64,000 bases of DNA. Origin: Limisphaerales bacterium (GTDB taxonomy: Bacteria > Verrucomicrobiota > Verrucomicrobiia > Limisphaerales > AAA164-E04). This document shows, in pieces, positions 52,006 through 62,583 of this stretch (its first letter is position 1; each line of letters begins with the position of its first letter). The DNA lies in assembly GCA_024761205.1 (NCBI GenBank), contig JAMASS010000016.1:41888-105887 (forward strand), in the 5' to 3' direction. The notes beneath the pieces are model-generated. The model did not search any database, had not been told where the DNA came from, and saw only the letters and a list, made by a program, of their open reading frames with translations. Position numbers and translations under genes: made by a program.

Positions 52006-54933
52006 TTAGTAAACCAGAATAGCCACGTCAGTGGCCAAAACAGCCGTCGTCACCTGAGTCCAAGCGGCGTGTTCCACCGTGTTCAGCGACGGGTCACGAG
52101 CGACCTCCCCGACCGAAAGCAAGGCCCCGGCATCATCTTCCGCTTCACGGTAGCGCTGCTTCATTTGCTCCAACAAACGTTGGCAGGCCGTTAATTCCTG
52201 TCGGGTCGGAGCGCGGCTCGCCAACAGCTTGAACAGCAATTCAAAGCGTTCGCCATCGCTGGCTCGCTCCCGCAAAAGTCGCTCGCCAAACATTCGCGCA
52301 ATCTCAATCCGCTGGGTCTCGTTCAGGAGTCCCAGCGACTGCAAGGGAGTGTTAGTGCGGGACCGCCACACGCAACTAGATTCCCGACTCGGGGCGTCAA
52401 AGAGAGTCATCATGGGGTGCGGACTCGTCCGTTTCCAATAGATATAGAGGCTGCGTCGATAGAGTCGTCGCCCCTGGTCACGCACATACTGCTTGGTATT
52501 GCTTGCCGGATGCGCCAGAGCCATCCACAATCCGCCCGGTTGGTAGGGCTTCACCCCCTCACCCCCTATATGAGGGTCCAGCATGCCGCTCGCCCAGAGC
52601 CCCAGATCGCGCAAGACTTCGGCGTCGAGCCGGTGACTCGGCCCACGGGCAAACAATCGGTTTTCAGAATCTTCCACATCCGACCGCCATTTCGAAACTT
52701 GCCGAAATGTGCGGCTATTCACCATCAATCGCAGCATGTGTTTGAGATTCCAGCCACTCTCCTGGAGTTCGATCGCCAACCAATCCAACAGTTTGGGATG
52801 CGTCGGGTATTGTCCTTGCAAACCGAAATCCTCGGGCGATCGAACCAAACCGTATCCAAATGTCCGTTGCCAGACTCGATTGATCAACACACGGGAGACG
52901 ACCGGGTGCTCAGGCGACGTCAACCATCGCGCCAACCCCAACCGGTTCCGCTCCTCGTTCTCCGGTAGCCCGCCCATGACGGAAAGCACTCCCGGCTGCA
53001 AGGCCTCGCCAACCGGCAGGTTGTACTCACCCCTTCGCAACACCTTGGTCTCGCGCGGTTTCGTTAACTCACGTGCCACCAAACTCGTGGTCAACGTCGA
53101 CGCTTGAGCGGCATAGCGTTCCGCTATGATTCGTGCTGTCGCTGCCTGCTTCATCTCTTTGAAGGGACCCAGTGCGTCCGCGAGCAAGAGCAGCCGGTCC
53201 TCGTCGTCACTAGAGCCAAGCCCTTTGGCCTTCGCCACCGCGGTCCATGGATTCTTCAGTCGTAATTCGATCTCACCAGGGGTTGCTTGCCCGCCAATCT
53301 TGATCCGAACCCGATTCTGCCCTTTGGTCAAAGTAAGTGGCATCAGCATCTGACGTCGCCCATCCCCATCCGACTGCGCAGCCACCAACGCCTCCTCATT
53401 GACCCAGACTGCGCAGCCCGCCCCACCGGCGAGCGTCATCCAAAGCGTAAGGTCCTCGGGCACCTTCACGGCAAAGGCAATCCACACGGCCTTGCCAACA
53501 CCAGGCAACGAACTCCAGCGAACGGTGCCCGGCAGCCCTTGAACGTCCTTCCACGCTTCGCCGCCTTCGGGAGCCGGTGCACCGGCATCGACGATATCGC
53601 TTCGTTTCCACTCGCTGGTTTCCCAGTCAGAGCGTGCTTTTGCAAAGGCCACAATCGTTTCCGAGGGAACCGCCTCCTCCAAGTTTGTTTCCCTCAGAAA
53701 TCGAGAACGATCGGCGAGAAACCGTTCCCATCCGGCCCATTCCGTGGGATTCTCCGGCACCTTGACCACCGGACCGTACACATACGAGTTCCCGTCCATG
53801 GAACTCTCCGCCGTGCTATTGAAGAAGGCAAACAACCGGTAATACTCCCTCTGCGTAATCGGATCGTACTTGTGGGTGTGGCACCGAGCACAAGTCAAGG
53901 TCATCCCCAGAAAAACTGTACCGAGATTCTCTGTCCGATCAAAATTGTTCTTTGCCTGAAATTCCAGCGGGATAGCCCCCCCTTCAGCTGTCGTCGGATT
54001 CATGCGCACGTAGCCGGTGGCCAATTCCTGCTCCAAAGTAGGGTTCGGCAATAAATCACCGGCCAACTGCCACGTAATAAAATCATCGAGCGGCAAATTG
54101 TCGTTGAAAGCCTTGACCACCCAGTCTCGGTAAGGGTAGATCCCTCGTCGATTATCCAAGTGCAGTCCGTGAGTATCTCCATAGCGAACCGCATCCAACC
54201 AGTAACGGGCCTGATGTTCCCCATAACGCGGACTCGAAAGAAGTTCGTCCACAAATCGCTCATACGCATCCGGTGACTCGTCGGCTAGGAACGCCTCCAG
54301 TTGAGCCAGCTCCGGTGGCAGTCCCGTTAAGATCAAAGCCACCCGCCGAGCCAGCGTCCCCCTGTCCGCTTCCGGCGCAAAATCGACCTCAGCTTCCGCC
54401 ATCCGCTCGGCAATAAACGCATCAATCCCACCCTGAATACCATCGCGCACCGGAGGAGACAGTCTCTGGGGAGGGATAAACGCCCAATGCTTGGCATACT
54501 CACCGCCCTCTCGGACCCATTGACTCAACAACGCGCGCTCAGCGTCGGTCAACTGCTTCTCGGCATCTTCCGGAGGCATCGGATCGTCAGCATCGTGAAT
54601 CCGGGCCAATAGCTCGCTCTCTTCCGGATCTGTGGGGTTGATCGCTTGATAGCCACCCTGATCGCTAGTAGCTCCCTCGAAGGAATCCAGACGGAGGAAG
54701 TCTTTTTCCTTCGCATCCGGACCATGACAGACAAAACATTTGTCTGACAAAATTGGCAGAACCTGGCGCGAAAAATCGACCGGTGCGTCAATCGCCGCTA
54801 GTTTCCCTGCGAGGAATCCCATCCCGAGCAAGATACTGCCAGTAGAGGAGAGAATCCGATAACTAGCGCGAATTGCCGTTCCAAAAGTACCGTTGCCAAA
54901 CATGGTTAAAATCTTGCTGCTACCCGGAAACAT
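52006..54933 (-). CDS. PSD1 cytochrome c / DUF1549 / DUF1553 protein
   Basis: 975 residues. After a membrane or signal segment ('STGSILLGMGFLAGKLAA') comes the planctomycete-type cytochrome c motif 'VLPILSDKCFVCHGPDAKEK' (CxxCH). DUF1549 follows ('GIDAFIAERMAEAEVDFAPE', 'RYGEHQARYWLDAVRYGDTH') with a second CxxCH in 'GMTLTCARCHTHKYDPITQR', then a carbohydrate-binding-like insert (about 450-560), then DUF1553 ('NRLGLARWLTSPEHPVVSRV', 'LINRVWQRTFGYGLVRSPED'). It is predicted to be periplasmic and to bind heme. Together with the DUF1501 partner it is a hallmark gene pair of this phylum, often thought to act in polysaccharide breakdown. Confidence 0.93.
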   Translation of the reverse strand: MFPGSSKILTMFGNGTFGTAIRASYRILSSTGSILLGMGFLAGKLAAIDAPVDFSRQVLPILSDKCFVCHGPDAKEKDFLRLDSFEGATSDQGGYQAINPTDPEESELLARIHDADDPMPPEDAEKQLTDAERALLSQWVREGGEYAKHWAFIPPQRLSPPVRDGIQGGIDAFIAERMAEAEVDFAPEADRGTLARRVALILTGLPPELAQLEAFLADESPDAYERFVDELLSSPRYGEHQARYWLDAVRYGDTHGLHLDNRRGIYPYRDWVVKAFNDNLPLDDFITWQLAGDLLPNPTLEQELATGYVRMNPTTAEGGAIPLEFQAKNNFDRTENLGTVFLGMTLTCARCHTHKYDPITQREYYRLFAFFNSTAESSMDGNSYVYGPVVKVPENPTEWAGWERFLADRSRFLRETNLEEAVPSETIVAFAKARSDWETSEWKRSDIVDAGAPAPEGGEAWKDVQGLPGTVRWSSLPGVGKAVWIAFAVKVPEDLTLWMTLAGGAGCAVWVNEEALVAAQSDGDGRRQMLMPLTLTKGQNRVRIKIGGQATPGEIELRLKNPWTAVAKAKGLGSSDDEDRLLLLADALGPFKEMKQAATARIIAERYAAQASTLTTSLVARELTKPRETKVLRRGEYNLPVGEALQPGVLSVMGGLPENEERNRLGLARWLTSPEHPVVSRVLINRVWQRTFGYGLVRSPEDFGLQGQYPTHPKLLDWLAIELQESGWNLKHMLRLMVNSRTFRQVSKWRSDVEDSENRLFARGPSHRLDAEVLRDLGLWASGMLDPHIGGEGVKPYQPGGLWMALAHPASNTKQYVRDQGRRLYRRSLYIYWKRTSPHPMMTLFDAPSRESSCVWRSRTNTPLQSLGLLNETQRIEIARMFGERLLRERASDGERFELLFKLLASRAPTRQELTACQRLLEQMKQRYREAEDDAGALLSVGEVARDPSLNTVEHAAWTQVTTAVLATDVAILVY

Positions 54934-54989
54934 AGCCTGTAGCGTGCTTCATGAAAATAGAAGAGATCAATTCGACGGATCCGATTGAT

Positions 54990-56650
54990 CTGTCAAGTCA
55001 ATCAAACATCGGCCCCCGAAAGTCGAGCGGGTAGATCTTGCCGAGGTTATAGCTGATATCATGTGAAGATCGCCTTTACAATCACACCCAACCACCACCA
55101 CGGTTGCTGGCCTCATCCCTATTTCGCGGATCTGATCCAGCTTGCCCTCTTTCTGCGTGATACTCCACAGGCTTTCGACTGAGAGTCCACACAAATGTAG
55201 ATGCCCTTGAAAAGCGGGATTGCTTGCCCCGCCATAGATGATCCCTCACGTGATAGACGCCCCATACCGCCGGTAAAACGGAACCAACGACGCCACGTAT
55301 CGCCCTTGAGGTCGCGATAAACCGTAGAGAACAACTCAAACCCTTCATAGACACTCCATCCATGATTTTCTCCGGAGCCACCAGGCATACTTCCTCGAAA
55401 CGGTTCTATCCTATGCCCCCAACCCAAAGCATGTCAGCCTCCGGGATCCAAGCAGAAACGCCAAGTCTGCCTTAGCCCGCAAGCGAAAATCTCCGGTCGC
55501 AGCCAAACCACGAAAATCAGCAAAAGGATTCTCTGGCGGCACACAGTAGACGGCCCCTCACTCGCCGATCCACATCACTGCGAAGGAACTTGCCGGCACC
55601 AACCCCTTGAAGATTCTGCCCACGCCTAAAAGGCCCCCCTGCGGCTCGGCGTCCCCTCATGCCGATATGGAGGCAGCCCTCCGGACCAAACTCAATGCCT
55701 TCCCCATGGTGAAATCCCGTCGACACATCAATTCGGATCACCTGCCTTGAGTGCTGGCCTGAATCTCGCTTCCAATTTTCGCGAGCCACACGTTTAGCCA
55801 CGATCATCGCTCGCTGATTCCCCCTGTACTCGTGCATATCTGGTACTTGCGATTATTCTCTCTATAACTGCGGGTGGAAGGCGACGCCAAGCAATCCTCC
55901 TCCCACACCTTGAAGAAAATCGACGCCTCAAATTCATCCGTCTGTTCCACCAAAATATAAACGCGTCATCGATCACCGGATCCTCCTTAAACCAAAGCGG
56001 CTTGTTGAATTGATACTCATCGCCAAGAAAGGGCCGTAGCGTGACCGGTTTTGAAACGGTCGGAATCACCTTTGGCGCGCCCTCCTCATTTGCCAGCCGC
56101 ACCGCCGATTCCTTTAACAATTCCAGGCAACCAGTCAGGCCGGCAAATTCCCCCCCAACGAAAGTCCAGCGTGCAATCCCTTCAGCCATCAATGAAACCG
56201 CGCTGGTCCGGCGAAACTCGATGCAATCCTCCGCAATGCGATGCCAGCACCCGCATTCACAGCGGCAAGGACGATCTCGTCTCCATCAGCGGACCGCAAC
56301 ACCCCCTCAATGGTTTCCCCATCTTTGGTTTCGATCACTGTCGTGCTATCCCCCATCATGATCACCGACGAAGATTTCAGAATCGCCCGGATGAAATCCG
56401 TCGGCAAGCGTTTATACCACACACTCAGAGAGACTCAGCCTCCACCTTGTCCGCATCAACCGAATGGCATTGGAAGCACTGCACCCGCGGATTCTGGGAA
56501 ATCTCGCCACCGCGTTTCAGACCGCCTTCGTGCCGTCGGGCAAAGTTTCTGCACTCATCGAGCAATGGCGCAGCACCAGCGTTTCCCTTCGGAAAAAACC
56601 GACCAAGTGCACCCCCCCATGCCACGAAACGCGACGAATCAAATCAGCTG
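54990..56650 (-). pseudogene. decayed heme-binding dehydrogenase-type protein
   Basis: From right to left the minus strand gives a CxxCH motif ('GGEISQNPRVQCFQCHSVDA'), a putative heme-binding-domain tail ('FIRAILKSSSVIMMGDSTTV', 'IETKDGETIEGVLRSADGDE'), then 'FLGDEYQFNKPLWFKEDPVI' and 'DDAFIFW', 'IDVSTGFHHGEGIEFGPEGC', and 'GWGHRIEPFRGSMPGGSGEN'. These come from Planctomycetes/Verrucomicrobia heme-binding proteins, broken by many frame changes. More than one original gene may be mixed here. The stretch left of 55.0 kb is the DUF1553 promoter region. Confidence 0.5.
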
Positions 56651-56744
56651 AGAATCCATGCTATAAATTCTGACAAAGCTCCCGAATTAGCACCAGCGTT
56701 TTGCCACCGGCCGAATCAAACAATTATACGGAACAATGAAGGAT

Positions 56745-56818
56745 TGGCTGTCCGGCATGGACTCGAACCATGACTAAAGCCTCCAAAGGGCCTTGTGCTA
56801 CCATTACACCACCGGACA
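56745..56818 (-). tRNA. tRNA-Gln (TTG)
   Basis: Minus-strand tRNA. Acceptor TGTCCGG (from 56818) pairs with CCGGACA (ending at 56749); discriminator G and encoded CCA follow (56745-56747). The anticodon loop CTTTGGA gives anticodon TTG (complement of 56784-56786), reading CAA. D-arm 'GTAATGGTAGCAC' and T-loop 'GGTTCGAGTCC' are present. Confidence 0.93.
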
Positions 56819-57120
56819 AGCCACGGCCAAAATACTGCCACGTTCCAAACGCGCAAACAAAAATGGATATCCTTCGTATGAACCAAGGTGGAGCCGCCGT
56901 CCTCCTTCGCTAAAGCTGCGGAGGAGGGAAGTTCGCTGCGTTGCATAGTTGGCCAAAGGCGCCCGCTCATGGCATGGATTCCATCGCGACGACAACGCAC
57001 AATGGAGACTCCTCGACCCAAGTCAACCTTGGCTATGGCACTCATTTTATCTCTGCCACATAACGACCAAGCTCAGCAGACAAACCACGAAGCGGGTTGA
57101 CCGTCGGCTGAAGCGCCACG

Positions 57121-57606
57121 TTAGCTGCCATCAAACCTCACTTCTTGCTGCTCAATTACCTTCGGAGAAACGACGACGGTGCCGACTAGTTTGTCATGCC
57201 ATCCCTGCTTCCTGTCATCGAATGCTATCCATATGAACCCCATGCCGAGTGGGATTAAGGAAATAATACGTGCGAAGTAACGGCCAATGCACTGACCTAA
57301 GGTTGGTGCTCTGCCGGTCTTTGCATCCACAATTTTTGCTCGCACTGCCATTTTTCCTGGCGTCGCTTGTTTCGCAACCCAGAAACATATGGTCGCGATC
57401 ATTGGGAACAAGCCTGAAATTAAGAAATCAAACGGACCCAGAAAAATATCTTCGCTTTCCCAGTATGACTCATAGTATTCCCAGTATGACTCTCCATAGT
57501 AGAGTGTTAGCACTGGGGTTGTAATGGCGACCAGTATCAACCTATCAAGCAACGCTGCACCCACTCGCACCCAAAAACCGACATACTTCAGATCGTTGCT
57601 GGTCAT
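57121..57606 (-). CDS. RDD-family integral membrane protein
   Basis: 161 residues. RDD-type signatures: first helix 'GFWVRVGAALLDRLILVAIT' (the Arg...Asp pair), a second helix near 'FPMIATICFWVAKQATPGKM', then 'AVRAKIVDAKTGRAPTLGQC', 'IGRYFARIISLIPLGMGFIW' and the last motif 'FDDRKQGWHDKLVGTVVV'. RDD proteins are small inner-membrane proteins; some act as Na+/H+ antiporters, most are uncharacterised. The loop between helices 1 and 2 contains a recent-looking duplication (ESYWEYYESYWES). It is isolated in a relic-rich region. Confidence 0.88.
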   Translation of the reverse strand: MTSNDLKYVGFWVRVGAALLDRLILVAITTPVLTLYYGESYWEYYESYWESEDIFLGPFDFLISGLFPMIATICFWVAKQATPGKMAVRAKIVDAKTGRAPTLGQCIGRYFARIISLIPLGMGFIWIAFDDRKQGWHDKLVGTVVVSPKVIEQQEVRFDGS

Positions 57607-57844
57607 AGTATTTCCAAGTGTAGCTGATCAGAATAGAAGCTTACCCATTGATTATCAAGCAAGTCTGCCTGAGAATACAATATTGGAGACTGTTTCAAGC
57701 AGGACCTGTCACGTGTAATATCATCGTCCGAAGGCGCCCAAAACCTCGACTCACCAAGCTCCGCACATATATCATTGTGGGCACCGCCCGTATCCGATAC
57801 GACGAACATCTCCTGATCCTTTCTGCCCGGTGCAATTAATGGGC
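57607..57844. other. short gap upstream of the RDD gene
   Basis: Presumably the RDD promoter region on the minus strand. Nothing else is recognised before the PD40 relic. Confidence 0.35.
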
Positions 57845-58201
57845 TCAATCCAACCCGACTCTGAGTGCAGCCATACCAGCCGAGCGGTGAACCCGTGAAC
57901 CCTTAAGTGAAAAAATTGCCCGGCAACGTTTCTTCGTCAAGATACACCCTAACCGACCCCGTGCACGCGTACAATCGATTTCACCCACAGTTCGCGACCA
58001 AAGATCCAACCACATCAGCGTACCCACTCGAAAATCGATCGGACGCGTGAAGTCGATGCTGCTTCCGTCAAGAGACCACGTGGGTTCGATATCCCAACCT
58101 ACTCCGCGACTCACTAGTTGAAGGACAGCTCCCCCGGCGACGGCCTGCCGTTCGGACGAAGGTGCGCCCGGTGAGCGAAAGGCCAGATGGACTGCAAACA
58201 A
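57845..58201 (-). pseudogene. PD40/TolB-like beta-propeller fragment
   Basis: The minus strand has 'VGWDIEPTWSLDGSSIDFTR' and 'FRVGTLMWLDLWSRTVGEID', a WD40-like PD40 unit ('PxWSPDGxxIAFxS'). Only about 120 residues with one unit remain, without a plausible start or signal, so it is a fragment of a larger exported protein gene. The 215 bases to the right contain the upstream region of the Yip1 gene. Confidence 0.45.
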
Positions 58202-58415
58202 CCTTAGTGCAACAATATGAATCCTGAACGGGATTTTTAAGGTGTTGGCTATTTTGGTTGTTACCGAGACTTTTAGCGTTTTGACTTGTCACCCCTTTAC
58301 AATACAAATCGGATTGGCAATTGTAAGGGGCCGGTCGCAGCCTTCCGCTTAGCTTGATCACGCGTTTGAAGTTGTGGGTTCTGAACCGGCATCTAAACTA
58401 CTGACCGAGAAATCT

Positions 58416-59177
58416 ATGAAATCTGAAGAGCACGATATTGTCGAACCAACACCAAGGAAACAGTCTTCACTCTTTGAACGGCTTACGAATGTATTTGTGA
58501 GCCCGGGTGAGGTCTTTAGCGAACTCCGCGGGGTACCGGCGGACTCGATGAATTGGGCGGTTCCGATGGTGGCCATGATTGTCATGGGGATTCTTTTCTC
58601 GGTGGCGGTGTTTTCGCAAGAGAGCGTGGTCCAAGGCATGAGGGAGGCTTCGATAGCGGAGATTGACATCATGGTTGAAGAGGGGGAGATGACTCAGACG
58701 CAGGCGGACAAGGCTGCGGTGTGGGTCGAAAAAATCATGAGCTCGAAGCTTGTGATGCTTCTTGGCATTGTGGGGAGTGTTTTTGGTACTCCGATCATCT
58801 GGCTCATCATTGCGTTTTTGTTTCACTGGATTGTCCGCATCGCCTCTCAGAGCCGGATTCCTTTTTCCAAGTGTTTTGAAGTGGTTGGTCTGAGCAATGT
58901 GATTTCAACCCTTGGTATGATAGTGACTATGCCGGTGGTGGTTCTTACCGGCAACATCAAAATGAAGTTGAGATTGGCCTTGGTTTTTCAAGAGTTTGAC
59001 CCGACAGAGCACCTTCATGCCTTGGCGGCGGAAGTCGATATATTCCGTCTCTGGTACATTGCTGTCTTAGCCATTGCCTGGTCTCAGCTTACATTACAGC
59101 CGCTGTCGAAATGCTGCGCTTGGCTCTTTGGTCTCTGGTTTGCGTTTTGTTTAGGGAGTATCTTCCTATCCCTTTGA
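58416..59177 (+). CDS. Yip1-family membrane protein
   Basis: 253 residues from ATG 58416 ('MKSEEHDIVEPTPRKQSSLF'); the longer ORF-track start is unsupported. The Yip1-like N-terminus 'FERLTNVFVSPGEVFSELRG' is followed by five or so hydrophobic segments ('NWAVPMVAMIVMGILFSVAV', 'LVMLLGIVGSVFGTPIIWLI', 'GLSNVISTLGMIVTMPVVVL', 'LWYIAVLAIAWSQLTL'). It is an inner-membrane protein of unknown role, placed 98 bases ahead of the efflux adaptor on the same strand; it may be part of, or assist, the export system. Confidence 0.85.
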   Translation: MKSEEHDIVEPTPRKQSSLFERLTNVFVSPGEVFSELRGVPADSMNWAVPMVAMIVMGILFSVAVFSQESVVQGMREASIAEIDIMVEEGEMTQTQADKAAVWVEKIMSSKLVMLLGIVGSVFGTPIIWLIIAFLFHWIVRIASQSRIPFSKCFEVVGLSNVISTLGMIVTMPVVVLTGNIKMKLRLALVFQEFDPTEHLHALAAEVDIFRLWYIAVLAIAWSQLTLQPLSKCCAWLFGLWFAFCLGSIFLSL

Positions 59178-59275
59178 ATGTTGGCGAGTTAAATATTAAC
59201 ACAAGCCAACGTTCTATCGCATTTGGTGTAACACTTTGCCGGGTGGTCTGGGTATACGAGAGGAGGTCAATCTGC

Positions 59276-60589
59276 ATGGCAACAAGGAAATCGAAGAAGC
59301 GAAAAAAGGTCATCATCTTTTCGGGGATTATCCTCGTCCTGGTCGGGCTTTCGGCGGCTGCGGTGCTGCGCAAAAAGGACGTCATTTTGAGTGTGGAGAC
59401 GGAGGCGGTTGAGCGACGTGATGTGACTGAAGTCGTTGTGGCTGACGGGAGGATTCATCCTGTTGTGCAGGTGGCTATCAGTCCGGAGGTTAGCGGGGAG
59501 ATCATCAACTTGCCCGTTTGGGAAGGGCAGCAAGTGAAGAAGGGAGAGCTCCTGTTGGAGATTCGCCCCGACTTTTACAAGGCGGCAATGGCTCAACAGA
59601 CAGCCAGCTATAAGTCAGCCTTGGCGGGGTTGGACTCAGCCAAGGCGAGTCTCAAGAATGCGGAGTTTGAATTCACTCGCATTGAAAAACTCTACAAGGA
59701 TGACTTGGAATCCGATTCCAACTTTCAGGCGGTCAAGACTGCCCTCGAAGTGGCCGAGGCCCGGCATGAATCCTCCACTCATCAGGTGGCCATGTCCAAG
59801 GCTTCGCTCGATCGAGCAGCGGAGGATTTGGCGAAGACAAAGATTCATTCTCCGCTCGATGGCACGATCACCCAACTGAATTCGGAGTTGGGCGAACGCG
59901 TGTTGGGGACCGTTCAGAACATGGGCACAGAGATCATGATTATCTCGGATTTGAATGCCATGGAAGCCCGTGTGGAAATCGGTGAGATTGACATTGTCTT
60001 GGTTGAGGTTGGGCAAAAGGCGACGTTGGAGGTGGATGCGTTTCGGGATGAAACGTTTAGTGGCGTCGTCTCTGAGATTGCAAATTCTGCACGGACGAGC
60101 GGGGCGGGTTCCCAGCAAGTGGCGACGAAGTTTGAAGTCCGTATTCGTATTAACGAAAATGAAAACTTTCGGCCCGGGATGTCGGTCACGGCAGATGTCG
60201 AAACGCGCTTTCGCAAGGGTGTGATTACGGTTCCTTTTCAAAGCGTGACGACCCGGTCCTCAAAAGGAATATCCGACAAGAAAGGTGAAGCAGGGAACAA
60301 GAAGGCTGACACTGAGGACAAAAAAGACGCTAAGAAGGATAAGGCCAAAAACAAGCCGATTGAAGTCGTGTTTGTGGTCGAAGGGGATGAGGCAAAGATG
60401 GTGTCGGTAGAGCGGGGCATCAGTGACGACAATTACGTTGAAATTACCTCGGGCCTTGAAGTTGGCCAGATGGTGGTCTCGGGGAGCTATAAGGCGATCG
60501 CCGAGGATCTTGAGGACGGCAAGAAGGTCAAGGTCCGGGGCGGTGGTGCGAAAAAAGGGGACCCATCCGAGGACAGGAAGAAGCCATGA
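59276..60589 (+). CDS. MacA/HlyD-type periplasmic adaptor of an ABC exporter
   Basis: 437 residues from ATG 59276, which has a strong Shine-Dalgarno (AGGAGGT); the ORF-track start 55 codons earlier overlaps the Yip1 gene. An N-terminal membrane anchor ('[20 protein letters not shown]') precedes the lipoyl-like halves ('[20 protein letters not shown]', '[20 protein letters not shown]'), a coiled-coil hairpin (about 95-175) and beta-barrel domains ('[20 protein letters not shown]'). A Lys-rich insert ('[20 protein letters not shown]') lies late in the protein. It links the inner-membrane pump to an outer-membrane channel. The gene overlaps the ATPase by four bases. Confidence 0.92.
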   Translation: MATRKSKKRKKVIIFSGIILVLVGLSAAAVLRKKDVILSVETEAVERRDVTEVVVADGRIHPVVQVAISPEVSGEIINLPVWEGQQVKKGELLLEIRPDFYKAAMAQQTASYKSALAGLDSAKASLKNAEFEFTRIEKLYKDDLESDSNFQAVKTALEVAEARHESSTHQVAMSKASLDRAAEDLAKTKIHSPLDGTITQLNSELGERVLGTVQNMGTEIMIISDLNAMEARVEIGEIDIVLVEVGQKATLEVDAFRDETFSGVVSEIANSARTSGAGSQQVATKFEVRIRINENENFRPGMSVTADVETRFRKGVITVPFQSVTTRSSKGISDKKGEAGNKKADTEDKKDAKKDKAKNKPIEVVFVVEGDEAKMVSVERGISDDNYVEITSGLEVGQMVVSGSYKAIAEDLEDGKKVKVRGGGAKKGDPSEDRKKP

Positions 60590-61299
60590 GCCTCATTGAG
60601 GTCAAGCGCCTCTCAAGGGTTTATCATATGGGCGATGAAACGGTTTACGCCCTTCGCGATGTTTCGTTGACCATCGAGAAAGGAGAATACGTCGCGATCA
60701 TGGGGCCTTCGGGTTCCGGGAAGTCGACCCTTATGAATTTGATCGGTTGTTTGGATTCACCGAGCAGCGGAAATTTTCTACTCAACGGGATTGAGGTGAG
60801 CGAGATGGATGATGACGAACTCGCGGATATCCGAAATCAAGAAATTGGGTTTGTCTTCCAAACGTTCAATCTTCTTGCTCGCTCTACCGCCCTGCACAAT
60901 GTGGAGCTACCCCTGATCTATGCAGAGATCGATGGTGAAACCCGTCGGGAACGTGCATTGGAAGCATTAAGGCAAGTGGGGCTAGGCGATCGTGTGACCC
61001 ATCGTCCGAATGAGCTTTCCGGTGGCCAGCGACAGCGCGTAGCCATCGCACGAGCGTTGGTGAATTGGCCTGCCATTATTCTCGCTGATGAACCCACGGG
61101 AAATCTGGACTCGAAGACCGGTGTTGAGATCATGGCGTTGTTTGAAGAGTTGTCCCGCAAGGGCAATACCATTATCGTTGTCACTCACGAAGAGGAGATC
61201 GCCCGACATGCACGTCGCGCCATCCGAATTCGGGATGGACTGATCGCCGCCGACGAGGCGATTCGGCCGGAGAATCGGATTCAAGTCACGGTGGCGTAG
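60586..61299 (+). CDS. MacB/LolD-type ABC transporter ATPase
   Basis: 237 residues. Walker A '[20 protein letters not shown]', Q-loop '[20 protein letters not shown]', ABC signature '[20 protein letters not shown]' and Walker B '[17 protein letters not shown]' are all intact, followed by the H-loop '[17 protein letters not shown]'. It drives the mechanotransmission-type exporter formed with the adjacent FtsX-like permeases. The start codon overlaps the adaptor stop (ATGA), which implies translational coupling. Confidence 0.95.
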   Translation: MSLIEVKRLSRVYHMGDETVYALRDVSLTIEKGEYVAIMGPSGSGKSTLMNLIGCLDSPSSGNFLLNGIEVSEMDDDELADIRNQEIGFVFQTFNLLARSTALHNVELPLIYAEIDGETRRERALEALRQVGLGDRVTHRPNELSGGQRQRVAIARALVNWPAIILADEPTGNLDSKTGVEIMALFEELSRKGNTIIVVTHEEEIARHARRAIRIRDGLIAADEAIRPENRIQVTVA

Positions 61300-61352
61300 A
61301 CTGTCGTTTGCGCGTATCCCCCCCGCGTCTAGGTGAGCAGCAATAGCGAAGG

Positions 61353-62573
61353 ATGAAACTAAGCTACGAGCTATCCGAGGCGGCTAAGATATCCTGGGTC
61401 GCGATCAACGCGAACAAACTCCGGGCGGCCTTGACGACCTTGGGAATCATCATCGGGGTGGCGACGGTGAGTTTGATGGGCAGTGCGATCACGGGACTGA
61501 AGCGAACGTTCGAAGACAGCTTGTCTTTGCTCGGAGCCGATGTCCTGTTTGTGGAGAAGTTCGACTGGGTATCGAAAAATGACTGGCGGGAGATGCGGAA
61601 CCGTCCGGATATCACGCTGCGTGACGCGAAGCGGTTGGAACGCGAATTGGAGCTCGCACAGACGGTCTCAGTGGAGGCACAGAGCCAAGGGGCGGTTTCC
61701 TATGAAGAGCGGTCAGCATCCTCCGCGCATCTTATTGGGGCGAATGAAAGCACGGCAATGGTCCGTGGCTTCTTGTTATCTGAGGGGCGGTTTTTTACCG
61801 AGTCCGATGTCGATGGTTTGAGGCCTGTTTGTGTGGTCGGATCTTTGTTGGCTGAGAATCTCTTTCCTCATTCCAATCCCCTGGGCAAGCGAATTAAGAT
61901 CCGCGGAAAGAAGTATGATGTGATTGGTGTGTTGGAGAAGATGGGGGGGGTTTTGTTTGGGGATATTGACAATCAGGTCGTTGTGCCCGTCACCCGATTT
62001 GCCACTGATTTTGCCTATAATCCGGGTGTCTCTATCAGTGTGAAGGCGGTCGGCACCGAACAGCTGGAGGACACTCGCATTGAACTGCGGGGTGCCATGC
62101 GGAAGATCCGTCGTTTGGCGCCGGATGAGAAAGATAACTTCGCGATCAATCAGCAGAGTATGTTGATGGATGCGTTTATGCAAACTGGAGGGACCATAGC
62201 TGCCGGTGGCTTGTTGATTACCGGACTGAGTTTGCTGGTTGGAGGCATCGGCATCATGAACATCATGTTTGTTTCGGTCTTGGAGCGAACTCAGGAGATT
62301 GGTCTCAGGAAGGCTCTGGGGGCGAAACAGCGGACGATTCTGATTCAATTTTTGTTGGAGGCCTCGTTTATTTGCTTGTTTGGAGGCCTCCTAGGTTTGG
62401 TTTTGGCGTATCCGGTGACGTTGCTCATGCAGCAGGCTTTTCCTGCGACCCTCGCTTGGCCGGTGGTGCTAACGGCACTCGTGGTTTCCATTCTCACCGG
62501 ATTGGTCTCGGGCTATTTACCGGCGCATCGAGCCGCCAAGTTGAATCCCGTGGACGCCCTTCGGCAGGAGTAA
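61353..62573 (+). CDS. MacB-type ABC permease 1
   Basis: 406 residues. One membrane helix near the N-terminus ('ALTTLGIIIGVATVSLMGSA'), a periplasmic MacB_PCD-like domain (about 50-270, 'IKIRGKKYDVIGVLEKMGGV'), and three C-terminal helices of the FtsX fold ('LITGLSLLVGGIGIMNIMFV', 'LGAKQRTILIQFLLEASFIC', 'WPVVLTALVVSILTGLVSGY'), with the conserved 'ERTQEIGLRKALGAK' coupling helix and 'AAKLNPVDALRQE' end. It lies 53 bases after the ATPase and 10 bases before a second permease, with which it may form a heterodimer. Confidence 0.93.
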   Translation: MKLSYELSEAAKISWVAINANKLRAALTTLGIIIGVATVSLMGSAITGLKRTFEDSLSLLGADVLFVEKFDWVSKNDWREMRNRPDITLRDAKRLERELELAQTVSVEAQSQGAVSYEERSASSAHLIGANESTAMVRGFLLSEGRFFTESDVDGLRPVCVVGSLLAENLFPHSNPLGKRIKIRGKKYDVIGVLEKMGGVLFGDIDNQVVVPVTRFATDFAYNPGVSISVKAVGTEQLEDTRIELRGAMRKIRRLAPDEKDNFAINQQSMLMDAFMQTGGTIAAGGLLITGLSLLVGGIGIMNIMFVSVLERTQEIGLRKALGAKQRTILIQFLLEASFICLFGGLLGLVLAYPVTLLMQQAFPATLAWPVVLTALVVSILTGLVSGYLPAHRAAKLNPVDALRQE

Positions 62574-62583
62574 GTAGCTAGCA

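Noticed and set aside
53287-54054. 255-residue plus-strand ORF
   Set aside because: Antisense shadow of the DUF1553 gene.
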